Origin: Mucidula mucida | Lineage: Eukaryota > Basidiomycota > Agaricomycetes > Agaricales > Physalacriaceae | Assembly (NCBI GenBank): GCA_015501055.1 | Contig: JADNYV010000250.1 | Location: forward strand, 1-50,945 | Direction of reading: 5' to 3' | Length of the DNA: 50,945 nt | In this document: positions 1 through 12,236 of the stretch, piece by piece | Layout: each line of letters opens with the position of its first letter | Numbering within the stretch: position 1 is the first letter of the stretch | Program-made: the position numbers and the translations under genes | The notes under the pieces: model-generated | The model's database searches: none | The model's input: only the letters and a program-made list of their open reading frames with translations | Told to the model about the DNA's origin: nothing

Positions 1-2396
1 TTCCTCGAAAAGTGCGCCGACGCTGGACCGGAGGCACCGCTCTATACTCCTCTTGCCAATCTTTATAATCGAGGCTTGGAGCTGCTCGACGCCTTGGATC
101 CTCTTCCGGAGGATGCCAAGGCGCTGAAGCTACACTTTTCCGTCAACGATCCCCACCACCTATGTGACGGGGTTTTCAAGAAAGGCTTGAGTCCCGATCT
201 CAAGTCGCTTCTTGAATCGCTCCAGCAGGGTGCCGTCGCCGAGATCAACTGGACCAACGTGATTAAATGCGTTGAGGTGAAGGCGAAGGATAGCCCTGCC
301 TTATGCGGTGGGGAATACGACCCTCGTCCGTTACATGATGGTACGTCGTCCTGTTATCGCTTTTATCTCATCTCATCTAATCGGAATTTGCATCTTTTCC
401 TCTAGGCAAAGACCCAGTAGCGAATAATCACCCACGAACCGTTCCCCCTCCCAAGGCGTCGGGCGCTAAAGCTTCGTCGGCCCAGAAAGCTTCGTCGGCC
501 CAGAAAGCTGCGTCGACCCAGAAAGCTGCGTCGACCCGTAAAGGCGCGTCGACCCAGAAAGCTGCGTCAACCCGTAAAGCTGCGTCGACCGGTAAAGGCG
601 CGTCGGCTGCTACAGCTGCGTCGACCGCTAGACGTGCGTTGGCCCAGAACGCTCCGTCGGGCGCTAAAGCTTCGTTGGGCGCTATAGCCGCCTCGGGCTC
701 CAAGAAGCGGGGGAGATCTTCCACTATCGGTGCTGAAACGGAGGCTTCTGTGCCCAAGGCCGCCCGCCAATCCAAAGAACAGACGAGCGCGAGTCAAAAC
801 CCTTCGGGATCAGCCAATGCAGCTGAAGTCGACCCTCAGGTGCAATGCGGCCGATACGCGATGGAGCAGCTCTCCAACGTCCTCCTGCGCTCTCACACCA
901 TCCTCACCTTGTTTGACAAGGATCGCTTCCAATTCACTACTACGACCGCAGTGCCATCGTACTCTCCTCGATCGTCAGCCTTTCCACCCCCGAGGGCCAA
1001 GCGCTTTTCATCCTCATGCTCATGGGCCTTCGTCGCCTTACATCCGAAGATTTCGGCCTGCGGGATGTTCTGACCGATTCGAACAAGTTTTACAAGGAAT
1101 TGAATCACTTCCAGACCCAAATCACGCAAGGCTCGTCCAAGAATGGCGCAGGATGTTCCACGGCATGAAGCTCACCATTGATAGCGAGACGTATACCTCC
1201 AGGAATTCTATTTCGCCAGCCGGGAATAGTTGGGCGCACCACTTGTGTCGTAGCGGCCGAGGATAGCAAGGGAAAGGAGGTTGTCGTAAAGATTAGCTGC
1301 CCCGTTGACAGACGACAGTCGGAGGTGGACCTCATAGCACGCGCACGAACTTATGCCGAGGGCGACGAAGGACATAAATGGGTGCTCAAACATCTCCCTC
1401 GAGTCTTCGCCTCTGTCGATTTCCCGCTTGCGTCGGTGCAACGCCGCATCTGCGAGTTTATCAATAGCACGGAGACGCAGTGGGTTGGTGGCAAGACTCT
1501 TTTCTACGAGAGTCGTATTCTTCGTATCACGGTCTTTGAGAAGTTGCGCCCGCTCCTCGAGGCCCACAGTCTTTGGTACAAGCTCAGATTTTCTTTGACG
1601 TACTTCAAAGTACGTGGGCCTCTATTATTCTGTTCTTGTTTTACTGATAGATTTTACCTCAGCTCACAAGTGGCTCTACGACCATCCGCGCATCCTCCAC
1701 CGCGACATCAGCATGAGCAACATCATGTACCGTGTCGACGAGAACAGCGATTGCTTCGGGGTGCCCAATGACTTCAACCTCGCGTCTTTGCGTGAAGACC
1801 TGGAGTCCGACACCGCCACCTCGTCGCAACGAACGGGCACGCCGCCCTTCATGGCGATGGATCTCCAAGACCCCGATACCAAAGATGTCCGTCATCTCTA
1901 CCGTCACGATCTCGAATCTCTCTTTTACGTCCTTGTCATGTTTGTCGTTCGACACAAAATCGTGAACTCCAAGAAACGCGATGGACCTGCCTACGCTATC
2001 CACCTCGCTGATAACCCACAACTGGAAGCCTGGTTCGACGCCAAGAAGCGTTGGGAAGACCTTCATGCCACCAAGACCACCTTCTGTATGAAAAAGCCCG
2101 CAGTCGTGAAGGCCATGATCCAGCCCGACTTCAAATGCTTCGAGCCATGGGTCACACAGCTGAAAAGTTTATTCCGGAAGGGCCTAAACGCCCGAGATGA
2201 AGAAGAGCCAGAGGAACTCAGGACCATGTTTGGCGATGGGCCCGACATTGACGAAGAACCAAATATGAAACCAAAGGCGCGGTACACCGAGGAAACTATG
2301 GGCGATTATATTACGTACCGAACTTTCGAGCGGGTTATGATGAGATTGGGCAGGGAGCGTCTGAAGCTACGGTATAATTATGACATACGACCGTAG
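1..2396 (+). pseudogene. FunK1-type fungal protein kinase, 5'-truncated, frame-broken
   Basis: The reading is open from base 1, so the true start lies upstream. Intron 341-405 (GT..AG) joins two exons in frame. The N-terminal half ends in the family-typical CGRYAMEQLSNVLLRSH; the kinase half has HRDISMSNIMY (catalytic loop) and NDFNLAS, where the FunK1 family usually has DFDLA. The C-terminus runs to TAG at 2394-2396. A second intron is likely near 1610-1662 but does not join the flanking frames. Frame changes are visible near 934 (a base seems missing before CACTACTACGAC) and near 1195. FunK1 kinases are expanded in Agaricomycetes; their substrates are mostly unknown. The third DFD-like residue is Asn here. 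It is either a decayed copy or an intact gene with sequence errors; the family call is firm. Confidence 0.85.
471..686 (+). repeat. 18-bp tandem repeat inside FunK1 gene
   Basis: Twelve consecutive 18-bp units, in frame with the kinase, encode six-residue units of the type ASSAQK / AASTRK. The first two units (471-488 and 489-506) are identical and later ones drift. The segment forms a basic, Ala/Ser/Lys-rich linker between the N-terminal part and the kinase core. The period is a multiple of three, so copy-number change would keep the frame. Confidence 0.9.
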
Positions 2397-2575
2397 TGTA
2401 TATTCCGTCTGTACTTTCTAGTGGCCGGCGACTGCGTGTGCTCTACATATGTTTGAGAATTAAATTGATTTCAAAGTATGATGGTGCGCCACGTATTATC
2501 TCGTCAGATGGGAATGGTGTGTGCTCTGCCCATCCGTCTATTTGAATCCTGTCGATAGTTGGATACTACTCAACT

Positions 2576-3805
2576 TCAGACTTGTGCGGAATATCTACGG
2601 TTCTCTCTCCGCCGGCGACGTGGAATATTATCTTCGGAGTCTCCGTTGCCAGTACTACACGCGTCAGGTCTAAATATTTGGCGGAATGTCGCAAAGTCTG
2701 CACTTTGCATAGTCGTTCGCCTGCTAGGAAGTAGGGACCTTTCTGCAGGACGCGCTTCCCCGGACATCACGCGTCCGATGATCATGGTCGGTGCAGTCGC
2801 CTACTCGGGCGTGTTAGCCTTGACACTCGCGACGAGAGCTCCGTACCGTGACTGCGCTTAACAATGCTTGAAGATACAAGTTAAAGAACTTCCAGTGGTC
2901 GTGCTCCCTGGCGTAGACACCAAGATATGTGATGTAAGTGACGGAGTACAAGAGCGCAGATTCGACGAGTATCTGGATGAGTCCGCTGTATGTGCGAGCA
3001 TTCTCGATTCCACCGACCGAGAGGATGCGAAATATTATCATGGAGGTTGTGAGCATATTAGTGGTAGTAGCCACGGAGTAATAGACGATGTTCCAATTGA
3101 CTCTGTTGGCCTTGGATGGATCGGAGGTGTCGGCCGCATATCCGAATATTATAGCCATGTTGAGGCCATGACTAGCTACGCTTGTCATTAAATGTCCTGT
3201 CTGAGGAGAAAAATCAATGGCTCACCCAGTGCGAAAATAACGCCAACTCCGGGAAGGACCACTACCCTCCAGTCTCGACGATACAGAGTCCAACACCGCC
3301 AGATCTTGAACTTTGTTAGCACTGTAGACAACTTGAAATAACGCGTCTACGCACATTGGTGAGGTCCGCAATCATCACGTTCACTGCCACAGCGCTCCAG
3401 CAGACGTCCTGCAGAGCTATATCCCTCGCAGTCCAGTTCCCCTCACCGACACCCATGCGATATCCTAACATGTCGTCCCTAGACTCTCCCGAGTAACAAA
3501 CGTCGTGTACGCCCCACTCCACCAAATCCCCAACTGAATCGTCGCTAGAGCCCAAATCAGACAAACGATACCAAGAAACCCGGCTCGTTGACGGGAACCA
3601 CTGTGTGCCCCTACAAAATGGAAGAAGTTAGCTGAAGTAACGGAGACTCAGAAAGTTTCCTGCCTATCTGAAACAACGTGTATACGAAAACCATTGTATA
3701 GAGTCCGTATGCAAGGGCTTCGATGACGGTGGAGTTGAAGTAGGCTCCCAGGGCATTGATCATCTCCGCCTCTGACATTCCTAGTTTCTCTGCGTTGGTG
3801 GACAT
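2576..3805 (-). CDS. Multi-pass fungal membrane protein of unknown function
   Basis: The likely start is ATG at 3805 (MSTNAEKLGMSEAEMINALG), followed by hydrophobic segments such as VIEALAYGLYTMVFVYTLF. Further downstream on the minus strand come a loop (GNWTARDIAL), a helix with VNVMIADL, RCWTLYRRDWRVVVLPGVG, and the long stretch at 3188-2850 with several membrane spans. The last intron, 2801-2846 (46 bp, GT..AG), joins SAVT to ATAPTMIIGRVMSG in frame, and a polar Arg-rich tail ends at 2576. The order resembles the large, uncharacterised family of about seven-span proteins common in Agaricomycetes. I know no function. The exons around 3565-3200 were not fully resolved. Confidence 0.65.
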
Positions 3806-4609
3806 GTTGATGGTGGCGACGAAGAGATTCCTTCCTGCCTGATCGCCCAGCTTTCTCGTCTTGAATGCACTTCGATCGTTGCTCTGCCCGTATCCGAGTC
3901 AGACCCCTCTTCCAGGTCTAGACGTAGACGTCGGCGCGACTCCGAGACACAGAAATTCGGAACTGAGTGTGGGTTGGGAAGCCGTGCAGTGTATATATTC
4001 AGGCGATGAGGTGATATCAAAGCTGTGGGATAAGTACACCGCTTCGACAGCGTAATAACCATCTAAGACGCACTGCCTCGTATTGAAAGGCGGTATGGTA
4101 GTGTCGAATCCTGATTCCTTCCCGAGTCGTCTCTAAAATACTTCACACTTAATAACCAGGCCAACGATTTCCAAATAAGAGAGTAATCAATGGAAAAGAC
4201 GTGGAGTCACGTCATATCATTTGTCAGGTCCCGCACATCTGTAGGGGGCTAAACTATGTCGCGAGAAGCAATGGATGTGTAGGTGGACCTACGTTGTTCG
4301 CATCAATTCCACGACCGATTAGAGAGCTACACAGGTCGTGCTCAAGTTGACTGCGCATCTTCAAGGCAGGCAAAGGACCAGATGAATGAAGCAACCAGAA
4401 CGCGTCTGGTATATGAAACGAATGCAGTCTCGAGAACTGAATGACAGAAGACGAAGGCTGGAGTACTGAGGAAGACGATCGGATACCGGGCCGTCCTATA
4501 ATTCTGGCTTAAAACAATCCTTTTCCACCACCGCTACCATGTCTTATTTGACGATAACCCAAGGAAACCTCTGCATCCAATCAGGCCTACGCCAACACTT
4601 CACCTCCCC
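3806..4609. other. Intergenic, no gene seen
   Basis: Upstream region of the minus-strand membrane-protein gene, followed by AT-rich spacer. Short open frames occur but none shows a recognisable motif or splice structure. Confidence 0.5.
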
Positions 4610-4959
4610 CCTTCTCCATCACCAATCACCAAATAACCCGCAGAGCTCGTCGACGCAATTTTCGCGCAGGAAGCGGACGCACATGACTTATGTCAATACG
4701 CGTTAGTCTGCAAGGCTTGGGTACCGGCTGCTCAGCGCTATGTTACCGCTCCGTTGAACTGCTCAGCGCCGAGTGCTTTAGACGGTTTCGCTTCGTTATA
4801 GAGTCCTTTCCTCATTTCGCCGTGTTTGTCCGACAGATCTTCAGTCTCTTCAAGCATATAGAGCTACAGATTATTGATAATGTTACGATATTCCGAAAAA
4901 AACCTGTCCTTGAAGATTCTCAAAATACACAATTTGACGCCTCAGCTCGCCGACGATAA
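4610..4959 (+). pseudogene. F-box-like protein relic
   Basis: Around 4640-4735 one frame reads ELVDAIFAQEADAHDLCQYA followed by LVCKAWVPAAQRY, the usual shape of a basidiomycete F-box (LPxELVDxI...LxxCxLVCxxW). The frame then shifts, and a second frame continues with RSVELLSAECFRRF and PHFAVFVRQI, which resembles the start of the leucine-rich region behind such F-boxes ('pHl..yVr.L'). It stops at 4959 after about 110 codons, where family members are usually 400-600 residues. A real F-box adaptor would bind Skp1 and recruit substrates for ubiquitination. Frame break plus truncation suggest a dead fragment. Confidence 0.45.
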
Positions 4960-5034
4960 TTCCAAGGCGCTCTGCTACTCAAGTTTCTGAATTTCAACGC
5001 TGCATTTGGACGTACTATTGTCAGTGTCTTTCTC

Positions 5035-5590
5035 CTAATAGTATCGTCCACCTTGATCCTGATTCTGCTCATACGCAGAGTTATAATAATGGTACGGCAC
5101 CGCTACATCTCCGTATTGGCTTCCAAACTCTGGCTTCTGCTTATCTCCTTTCAGCCCAAAGAACTCTTCAATTTCGAGCCGGTACCCTCTTCTCTAGCAG
5201 GCTGCCACCGCTCATCGGTTCGTACGGGATATGAGCAGCTGGGATATTGGTCCCGCATAGGAATGGGTCTGTCTGGATCGGGAGAGTACTCGATCCGCTT
5301 CTGTTGGTATGGGCCAGCTTTCAAGACCTGCGAAGCTGGCGCCATAGTGACGATGTCGCGATTGCGCATGCCCGTGCGTCTGCCTTCCGGTCTAGGAGAA
5401 CCTCTTCGACCCGCTCGTACTGCAAGACGGTGAAGTCCTCGTTGCTGTATGTACGATGCGCGCGATCTCTGGAATCGCTGCGCGAGCGCGAGCGCGAGTG
5501 ACGACTGCTTCGACTTCTCTCATCATCATAATCATCGTGATGACGGCGTCTGGAGCGGCCGCGGCTACGGTGGCGACTTCTGGAGGGCAT
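5035..5590 (-). CDS. Arg/Ser-rich protein, function unknown
   Basis: ATG at 5588-5590 opens MPSRSRHRSRGRSRRRHHDD, a strongly RS/RD-rich N-terminus, then YSNEDFTVLQYERVEEVLLD. A downstream frame gives MAPASQVLKAGPYQQKRIEY, and a third ends EFGSQYGDVAVPYHY..GGRYY before TAG at 5035-5037. The three pieces are on one strand and close together but in different frames, so either small introns or one or two base errors separate them; I could not choose a convincing donor/acceptor pair. RS-rich tails are typical of splicing-associated proteins, but no RRM or other domain is visible. It is divergent from the similar gene at 6132. Confidence 0.5.
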
Positions 5591-6131
5591 GTGGGAATGA
5601 GTCTGATAAAGCTGGGATTCGATGAGTTCGGTGGGAGTGGGGAAAGGAAACGACGATAGGTGAGAATGGTGTGGTCTTCTGCCATTATGTCTGGGGAAAG
5701 CGCTGATCCTTATTGTTCTCAGGAGACAAGGGTTGCTGTTGCTACGCTGGAAGCGCAATTTAGTAATTTAAGTTCCTTTACCCTCATCAAGACTTGACGC
5801 CGGGTACACTTTTCTTTTCCAAGTTAGGTCAATCCCTCTAGGAAAGATTCTCTATACCTGCGTTACACGCTGAGGGATTGATACCGAACTCGGACGGGAG
5901 ATGCCGAAATGATTATTGTTCCCAGTCGAGGACAATAGTAAGCGTGGAATCGGTTGCCAATTCTTAGCATCGCGGTGAATAACAAGGACCCATCAAACAG
6001 CGCTTTTCACCTTGGAATATATAAGGCGTGCGTAAAGTCAGTGATGCTCACGAAACAATTCTCCCCACCCTCAGAATCCCCTCCGCCTCTCCCCACCTTC
6101 ATCTCAGATCGAAGCAGCCTCACCTCAGCTG
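5591..6131. promoter_or_regulatory. Shared upstream region of two divergent RS-rich genes
   Basis: The two RS-rich genes face away from each other across about 540 bp. An ATATATAAGG TATA-like element at 6017-6026 lies about 105 bp before the plus-strand ATG (6132). Much of the stretch just before the minus-strand start is pyrimidine-rich on the minus strand, as in a leader. A bidirectional promoter is an inference from layout. Confidence 0.4.
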
Positions 6132-6867
6132 ATGGCTTCCCACCGTAGCCGCAGCCGCTCGCGCCATCGACACCACCGCCGCGAGGACAGCCGCGACCGT
6201 CACAGACACAGAAGCCACGAGCGCGGCCGACGCGATCGCGATGATGATTACCATCACCGTGGCGTTCGCGAGACAGAAGCAGACACCGACACCACAATAG
6301 AGAGCGAAGTCATGATGGAGATAGAAGTCGACACCACGACAGGGATAGAAGCCGCCGCCGAGACCAGGACTACGTCCTCTTCACGCAGCGCCACGAGAAT
6401 GGACGCTACGCCCTCGAGAACAGCGTCGAGGTGACCGCGGACATGGGGAGGACCTGGTGAAGGGTATGATGGCGCTGAAGCTAGACGACTCCACGCAGAC
6501 GCACACTGTTTCGATCGCGGGAGAACGGCGGGGGCGACACCAGAAGGTGATCGCTGCGGCGCCATACCAGAGCGCATACCAGACTGTGAACGCGAATCCG
6601 TACCAAGACACGAACTGGAACGTGTCCCAGAATACGAACGCGAATCCATATCAGACTACGACCGCGAACCCATACCAGAATACGCCTCCCGCGAGCCCAT
6701 ATAACGCTGCCATTCCAAGCAGAGCGCCCACTCCGATCATCCCCGGCATCGTCACGCCTGGCGCTGCCGCCGCGCTCAACGGATGGGAGGATCACGCCGG
6801 GGGGCAGTGGAGCAGCGAAGCAACCGCGATAATTATTATGATCAGGACTCTGACAGCGACGGTATAG
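6132..6867 (+). CDS. Arg/Ser-rich protein with NPYQ repeats, frame-broken
   Basis: ATG at 6132 opens MASHRSRSRSRHRHHRREDS. After about 43 codons the RS/RD-rich reading moves to another frame (from about 6263: RSRDRSRHRHHNRERSHDGD), giving RRRDQDYVLFTQRHENGRYA and ENSVEVTADMG. It moves again near 6450 to EDLVKGMMALKLDDSTQTHT, VSIAGERRGRHQK and a segment with repeated NPYQ / PYQT units, then APTPIIPGIVTPGAAAALNG. The continuity of composition across the frames suggests one protein with two single-base breaks. No known catalytic domain is visible. It shares the RS-rich head with the divergent neighbour, so the pair may be related. Confidence 0.5.
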
Positions 6868-8443
6868 TACTACCCCTGCCCCCACTCGTGTCAGAACTAC
6901 CTCGCGAGCGAGGACGAAGAACTGGAACTACTCATGATTACTTGTAACATCCATGTCTTTAGTACATCACCGGGACATTGCAATTTATATGATCGCGGCT
7001 CAATGATGAAAAGTTAGTACAGAAATGAGAAAAGTAAGTGCATCAACGGTGGACTCGACTCCGAGAATCATATTACCTAAATATCACGGCAGCGTTTCTC
7101 AGGTTTGCGTTCATACCCCCAGTGCTCGCCAAAATTTTTCGGATACAGTGGCTCCCACATCGATCATGATCGAGAGAATGAAATCGCGATAGTAGATGGC
7201 GAAGGTTGATGCTCCGCAGTCCCACCCGATATGGGACCAGGTGGAGTACCGCGAATATGGCACGGGAGAGAATCGATCATGCCTGGCGTGCTGCAAAAGT
7301 ATTTCACGGGCGGCGACTTGATTCTCTCCCTCTAATTAGACGTGAGCTTGTATGAATTCATTGCTTGTACTTAGTACGAGGAATCATGTATGTTTAGGGT
7401 CTTATGGGTGCACTGCGTCGGATAGGTGTGATAATTTCCTTTTCCTCTGAGTCTCATATAGATTTGACGTTCAAGCTTCCTTTTCTCAGTCGCCCACAAG
7501 TCCGATTCATCACCGACGAGGCAAATGTTAAAATTTAATTGACGCGTTTGATTGGCGACCAGCTACGCACGACAAAGATCTCCTGGTCTACCACGAAGAC
7601 CTACTCACGCTTTGCAAGTCGGTCCTGCTCTACCTTCCTATTGAGCCTCCGGGTGCCTCCCCATGACAGTGTGTCTACATGTCAAGTTGCTCATAGATTG
7701 CCTGATAACTATTAGACTTCTGAGTCCACCTGGCACCAACCTTTAAATCTTCTTCATCATCGTAGACGCGCTTCACGTTGGTAAGTATCGACCTTCCCGG
7801 CGTCAGACTCACATCATGTTATCGACGCATCACTTCACTAACAACGTACTACACTTTCACTAATGGTCCTCGACATGATGATCATCCAATCGACATCGCT
7901 GGATCCAGTGCAACATCGAAAATGGTTCAAGTGCTAGAGTCGCGGGACCTGAGGTTCAGGTACGACTCCACAGGATCCATATGTTCGTACAACGTCAGCG
8001 TACACTGCGGTGGTCCAGCGGTAATCGTTTGGCATCTCGTGGCCTTGCAACCTGCAGTTTCCCGTTGATATGCGAGTCAAACACTATTCTAGATGACGAG
8101 CATCACATCTTCCCCGAGAGCCCTAGAATATCGTGTAGAGCTACGATGAGCGTATGGTGGACACAGGTCACACACATGGTAATTTTGGGCCGTTACGGAG
8201 CGCAGCGTCTGGAGTGGCGCATCATCACGCCTGACTCGTGGGGCTAGCAGCCTACTAACTGCTGTTTTCACGCGATGGTCTAGACGGCCGGTCGGAAGCT
8301 CGGTGTCTTACCCTTCACGGGAGACCAACAGCTGGCAACAGTCATCACGAACCTGTCACAAAAACTGCCCTGGATTCGTATCAGTTTCGCATAAAATACA
8401 CTTGGAAAGATTTCGAACCCAATCACTCTTTCCCTCTATCTCG
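6868..8443. other. Intergenic, no gene seen
   Basis: About 1.6 kb without a convincing gene. Open frames near 7778-8247 overlap on one strand in different frames, without motif, splice signals or family resemblance. Confidence 0.5.
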
Positions 8444-9541
8444 ATGGCAGAATATCTCGGTTCTCTCAAAGTGGGACTTCCCGCACTGGCGCTTTCTGCC
8501 GCTCTAACAGTTCCCGTCAATGGTGTACTCGTGCGTTTTCGCGCCAACTACACGCCACAGCGTGTGCAGTTGGATGAAGAAGGTGCTTCATCAGGAAATG
8601 GTACGTCTCCTCATTCGCATAAGGCAGTATACTGACAACTTACCTCAGAATACTGGAAGTGCACCTACTTTACGATGGCCAAACGCGTATATGATATCGA
8701 GGTCAGCTTTGTTGGGTGAGAGCGCCATCAATTCGACTAACATCCAATATTCAGGGAGTAGCCGGATTCTGGAAAGGATTCTGTTAGTTTTGGCCTTGGT
8801 CAGCTGTCTATGCTCTCATCGTTTTTGATAGGGCCTTCATTCTTGACTCTCGCTACAATCTTTGGCGGTGTACAAGGACTCATTGCCGTTGCTCCCCACT
8901 TGGGAGGAAGGATTCATTGGTCACCGGCCTTTGGCGTGCTGGGCTCAATCGGGGCTTTGATGGTAGCGTTGATAGTGGGCGTGCCTATAAAGGTTATCTT
9001 CTGTCGGTACGCAGACCCCTCCATACTCTTGAGCGTGGCCCCCTTATATGAATCTCAGTGCCGTGGTTACACCCCATAAACTTTGTATGCGTCATCCGTG
9101 GAGATCATTCCGCACGCTTTCAGCTGCAGGCCTCTTTCCTCGTGGAATGCTCGCGGCTACTGGATTTCTCTATATTGTCGCGTTTTTGATGCGAGACCGC
9201 TCATTTGGTTTCTAACCGCTTTGGATCCGCACGTCTTAGACCCGCTCGCCTTCCTATCTCCCATCGCGTATTACATATTTGCCCTGTCAATCTCTATCCT
9301 ACTCACGCCTTTGGATGTCGTCGCGATCCGCCTCGCCGTTCAAGGCAGTCATGCCACTTTCAGCGACGATACCCCCGAGGACGTTGGAGAGACCGTAGTT
9401 AGACTGCGAGACGAGCAGGTCAAGAATAGTTATGGGGGGCTAGTGGACTGCTTGAAGAAGATTCGCGATGAAGAGGGTTTGGCAGTCCTTTACCGGGGCT
9501 GGTGGATGGTATCCTTGTCCGCCTTATACATACTCTTCTAG
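8444..9541 (+). CDS. Mitochondrial-carrier-like membrane protein
   Basis: ATG 8444 (MAEYLGSLKVGLPALALSAA). Introns 8601-8648, 8702-8754, 8783-8831 and 9007-9058 all have GT..AG ends and keep the frame, giving EYWKCTYFTMAKRVYDIEGV, then AGFWKGFW, PSFLTLATIFGG and hydrophobic helices. The second half has LLTPLDVVAIRLAVQ, a carrier-type P-x-D turn without the usual basic residue at the sixth position. It then has NSYGGLVDCLKKIRDEEGLA and LYRGWW, the matrix-loop motif of the SLC25 fold. One frame change near 9185 separates the PHKLCMRHPW part from the LTPLDVV part. The 3' end is uncertain, since a last intron may start at GTATCC near 9509. The substrate cannot be told; a divergent Ugo1-like member is possible. 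Confidence 0.65.
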
Positions 9542-9854
9542 CATCGCATCAAGAGCACGCGTATCCATGTTTATCAGTTCTCATCGTTCCCCCGAGAACA
9601 ATCCGTTTAGAAAACACTCTTGCTGGAGAACGCGGGGAGATCCTACACCACGGAACATTCAGAAGTACCTTCCATCTGCTATCTACTCTACAGATATCAA
9701 GTCTACGCTTGTCTCGAGCTATAAATATCTGGCGGTTCTCCCAGCCCGGATAAAGACTCTCACAACCTTACGTTATCACGCTTCGCGTCGCGTGGTCGTG
9801 TCCTTATAATGGGCGGCAGCACGCGCTTCCGCCCCTCTCTGCGGAACTCTCATC

Positions 9855-11909
9855 ATGGTCGCCCTCCTGCCTATCATGCTCGCTCTCAATGCCTGGATTT
9901 CGATGTTAGGCGTTCGTGCGTCGCCTCTGGATGATGTTGTTGTACACAAGACTTTCACCTCCCGAGACCTCGATGGTGTGAAACTGCGATTCGTCGAGGA
10001 CTCGGGTGTCTGCGAGACTACCCCCGGAGTTCATCAAGTATCGGGGTACATCGATGTTGGCACCAATATGTCAATGGTAATATACGCCTAGCATTGAACC
10101 AAGGTTCCTGGTTGATTGTTAATTGCAGTGGTTTTGGTTCTTCGAAGCCCGTGAATCTCCCGAAACTGCACCCTTCACGCTGTGGTATGTCTCTACCGTG
10201 CCCGAAATCTTGGGTGATGACGCGTCGTTGCATAGGTTGAACGGAGGGCCAGGGTGTTCGTCCATGATCGGTCTCTTCCAAGGTGCGCATTCATTGTATG
10301 GGGATCAAGGATTACCAAAATTTATATTGACCAGAGAATGGGCCATGCACCGTTCTCGAGGACGGCAAGACGACGACTCTTAATCCTTTCAGGTAGGATG
10401 AGCGTAACTTTAATGCTCATCGTTCGCCATCTTGACGCTCCTGATTAGTTGGAACAACATCAGCAACAGTCAGAGACTTTCGTTGGATCCCGCGTCGAAG
10501 TAACACGTTCTTTAGTGATATATATCGATCAGCCCATCGGAACCGGTTTCTCGTTCGGGAATGACACCGTCAACAGTACTCAGGCCGCTGCGCCTTTCGT
10601 CTGGACTGCCTTCCAAATTCTCTTTGAGAGTGGACAGTTCTCCAAGTTTGAAAGTAGAGAGTTTGTCGTTTCCATCTTGCCGCCGAGTTGTCCTAACAGT
10701 TGTTCCTAGGTTTATCTTTGCAACAGAAAGCTATGGCGGTCACTACGGTCCTTCATTCGTCACGTATTTCGATCAGCAGAACGAGCTCATACAAAATGGG
10801 ACCATCGACGGAACGGAAATCGTAGTGAGCGCGCTCATGATCAACAAGTTTATCGTCTTTCGTGCAGTAATAATCAAGCTGCTGATGCTTCTGCAGCGGA
10901 TGGTATGACCCCCTCATCCAGAACAAAGCCTACCTCGATTTCGCGACGGACGCGCCGGGATACGGACAGCTACAGAGCGACGATGTCTTGACGAAGATGA
11001 ATGAATCCTACTTCGCTCCTGGTGGATGCCTAGATCAGGAACAAGCATGCTACGATGCTGGGCGCGACTCCCCAGAGTCAAACGACATTTGTGGTACAGC
11101 AGACGACTTCTGTGTAAGTTTCTCATACGTCGGTTTGGGCCACAATTTACCACCTGGATTGGTTTAGGTCGTCAACCTCTTCATCCCAGCTATAGGCGAT
11201 CGAGATTCTGATGACCTGCGTCAGAACTCTTCGGCGCTCTTTCCTCCTAGCTTTTACGTCGATTTCTTGCACAACCCAACAGTCAAGCGCAGAATTGGCG
11301 CTGAGAGTCAGTACTCCGAATGTCCAGACGCGCCATTTGACTTTTTTGTAAAGACTGGTGACGTGAGGCCCTATCTCATTGTCCTTATAAGACAGAACAA
11401 ATAACATTTGGCATATTAGGACGCGAGGACATGGCTTCCCGAGCTTGGCGTTCTTGCTGATTCTGGCCTTAACATGTTGATCTGGGCTGGGGATGCGGAT
11501 ATCAAGTAAGCCACCACGCGCACCTCCTCTGCTTTGACCGTGTATAACGCGACTGCAGTTGTAACTGGCTGGGCGGTCATGCTTCAGTCCTAGCGATGGA
11601 TTGGTTCGGCAAGGAAGAGTTGGCGAGTACGCCGTTGACGAATATCACACTCGACGGGAAATCCATTGCAGCTGTTCAGAATGTCGGCAACTTTTCTTTC
11701 GCGTACGCTTCTTCCTCCCAACGTATACGATGTCAAATCTTAACTTTTCTGACAGTCGCGTGTATGAGGCTGGACATGAAGTAGTGAGTTCGCCATGATG
11801 GACTTCGATGTGGCTCGGCTAATGAATCTCTCAGCCCGCGTTCCAACCTGCGGCTGCCTTCGAGATCTTTAGGCAGGTAATCAACAAGGAGCCGCTACAC
11901 TCTGCTTGA
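9855..11909 (+). CDS. Serine carboxypeptidase, peptidase family S10
   Basis: It starts [20 protein letters not shown], a signal peptide, so it is likely secreted or vacuolar. Family hallmarks in order: [23 protein letters not shown] (substrate/oxyanion loop), [34 protein letters not shown] (catalytic Ser), [13 protein letters not shown] (catalytic Asp) and [12 protein letters not shown] (catalytic His). Roughly ten short introns separate them. Those checked, e.g. 10077-10128, 10185-10235 and the GTCAGA..TTTAG intron before IYIDQ, preserve the frame. The stop is TGA at 11907-11909. It removes C-terminal residues from peptides, probably at acidic pH. No frame break was found, which makes it the best-preserved host gene here. 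Confidence 0.9.
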
Positions 11910-12236
11910 TGTTTGCATTAAACGTCTGTACATATGGAGTTGCTACAAGTACAACAAGTTTTCCCGTTCGTTGGACGCTATGTACGCTCAATTCTTTCGC
12001 AATGCGATCCAGGTAATAGGTGGTCGCAGCTCATGTGATCGACCAGCGGGGTCGCAACGTTGTCAATAGGTGTTAAATGCGACAGCCTCGTACTTTGTCG
12101 ATAGGCCGAAACGTCTGTAAATGTTCTCCGTCATTCCCTCCCTCCTTGAACGACGGAGTATACTACTCACCCGCTTGCGCCTTCGCATTGTAGCTGAACG
12201 GTTCTATACCGTTAACAGTGTAAAAGCTGTTTGAAA
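11910..12236. other. Convergent intergenic spacer
   Basis: Spacer between the ends of two convergent genes; probably holds both 3' UTRs. No gene seen. Confidence 0.5.

Noticed and set aside
471..686. Regular short repeats resembling a CRISPR array
   Set aside because: Units are contiguous without spacers, in frame, and lie inside a eukaryotic kinase gene.
428..797. Minus-strand open frames across the kinase repeat
   Set aside because: Reverse reading of the 18-bp repeat gives low-complexity frames; the plus strand has the domain evidence.
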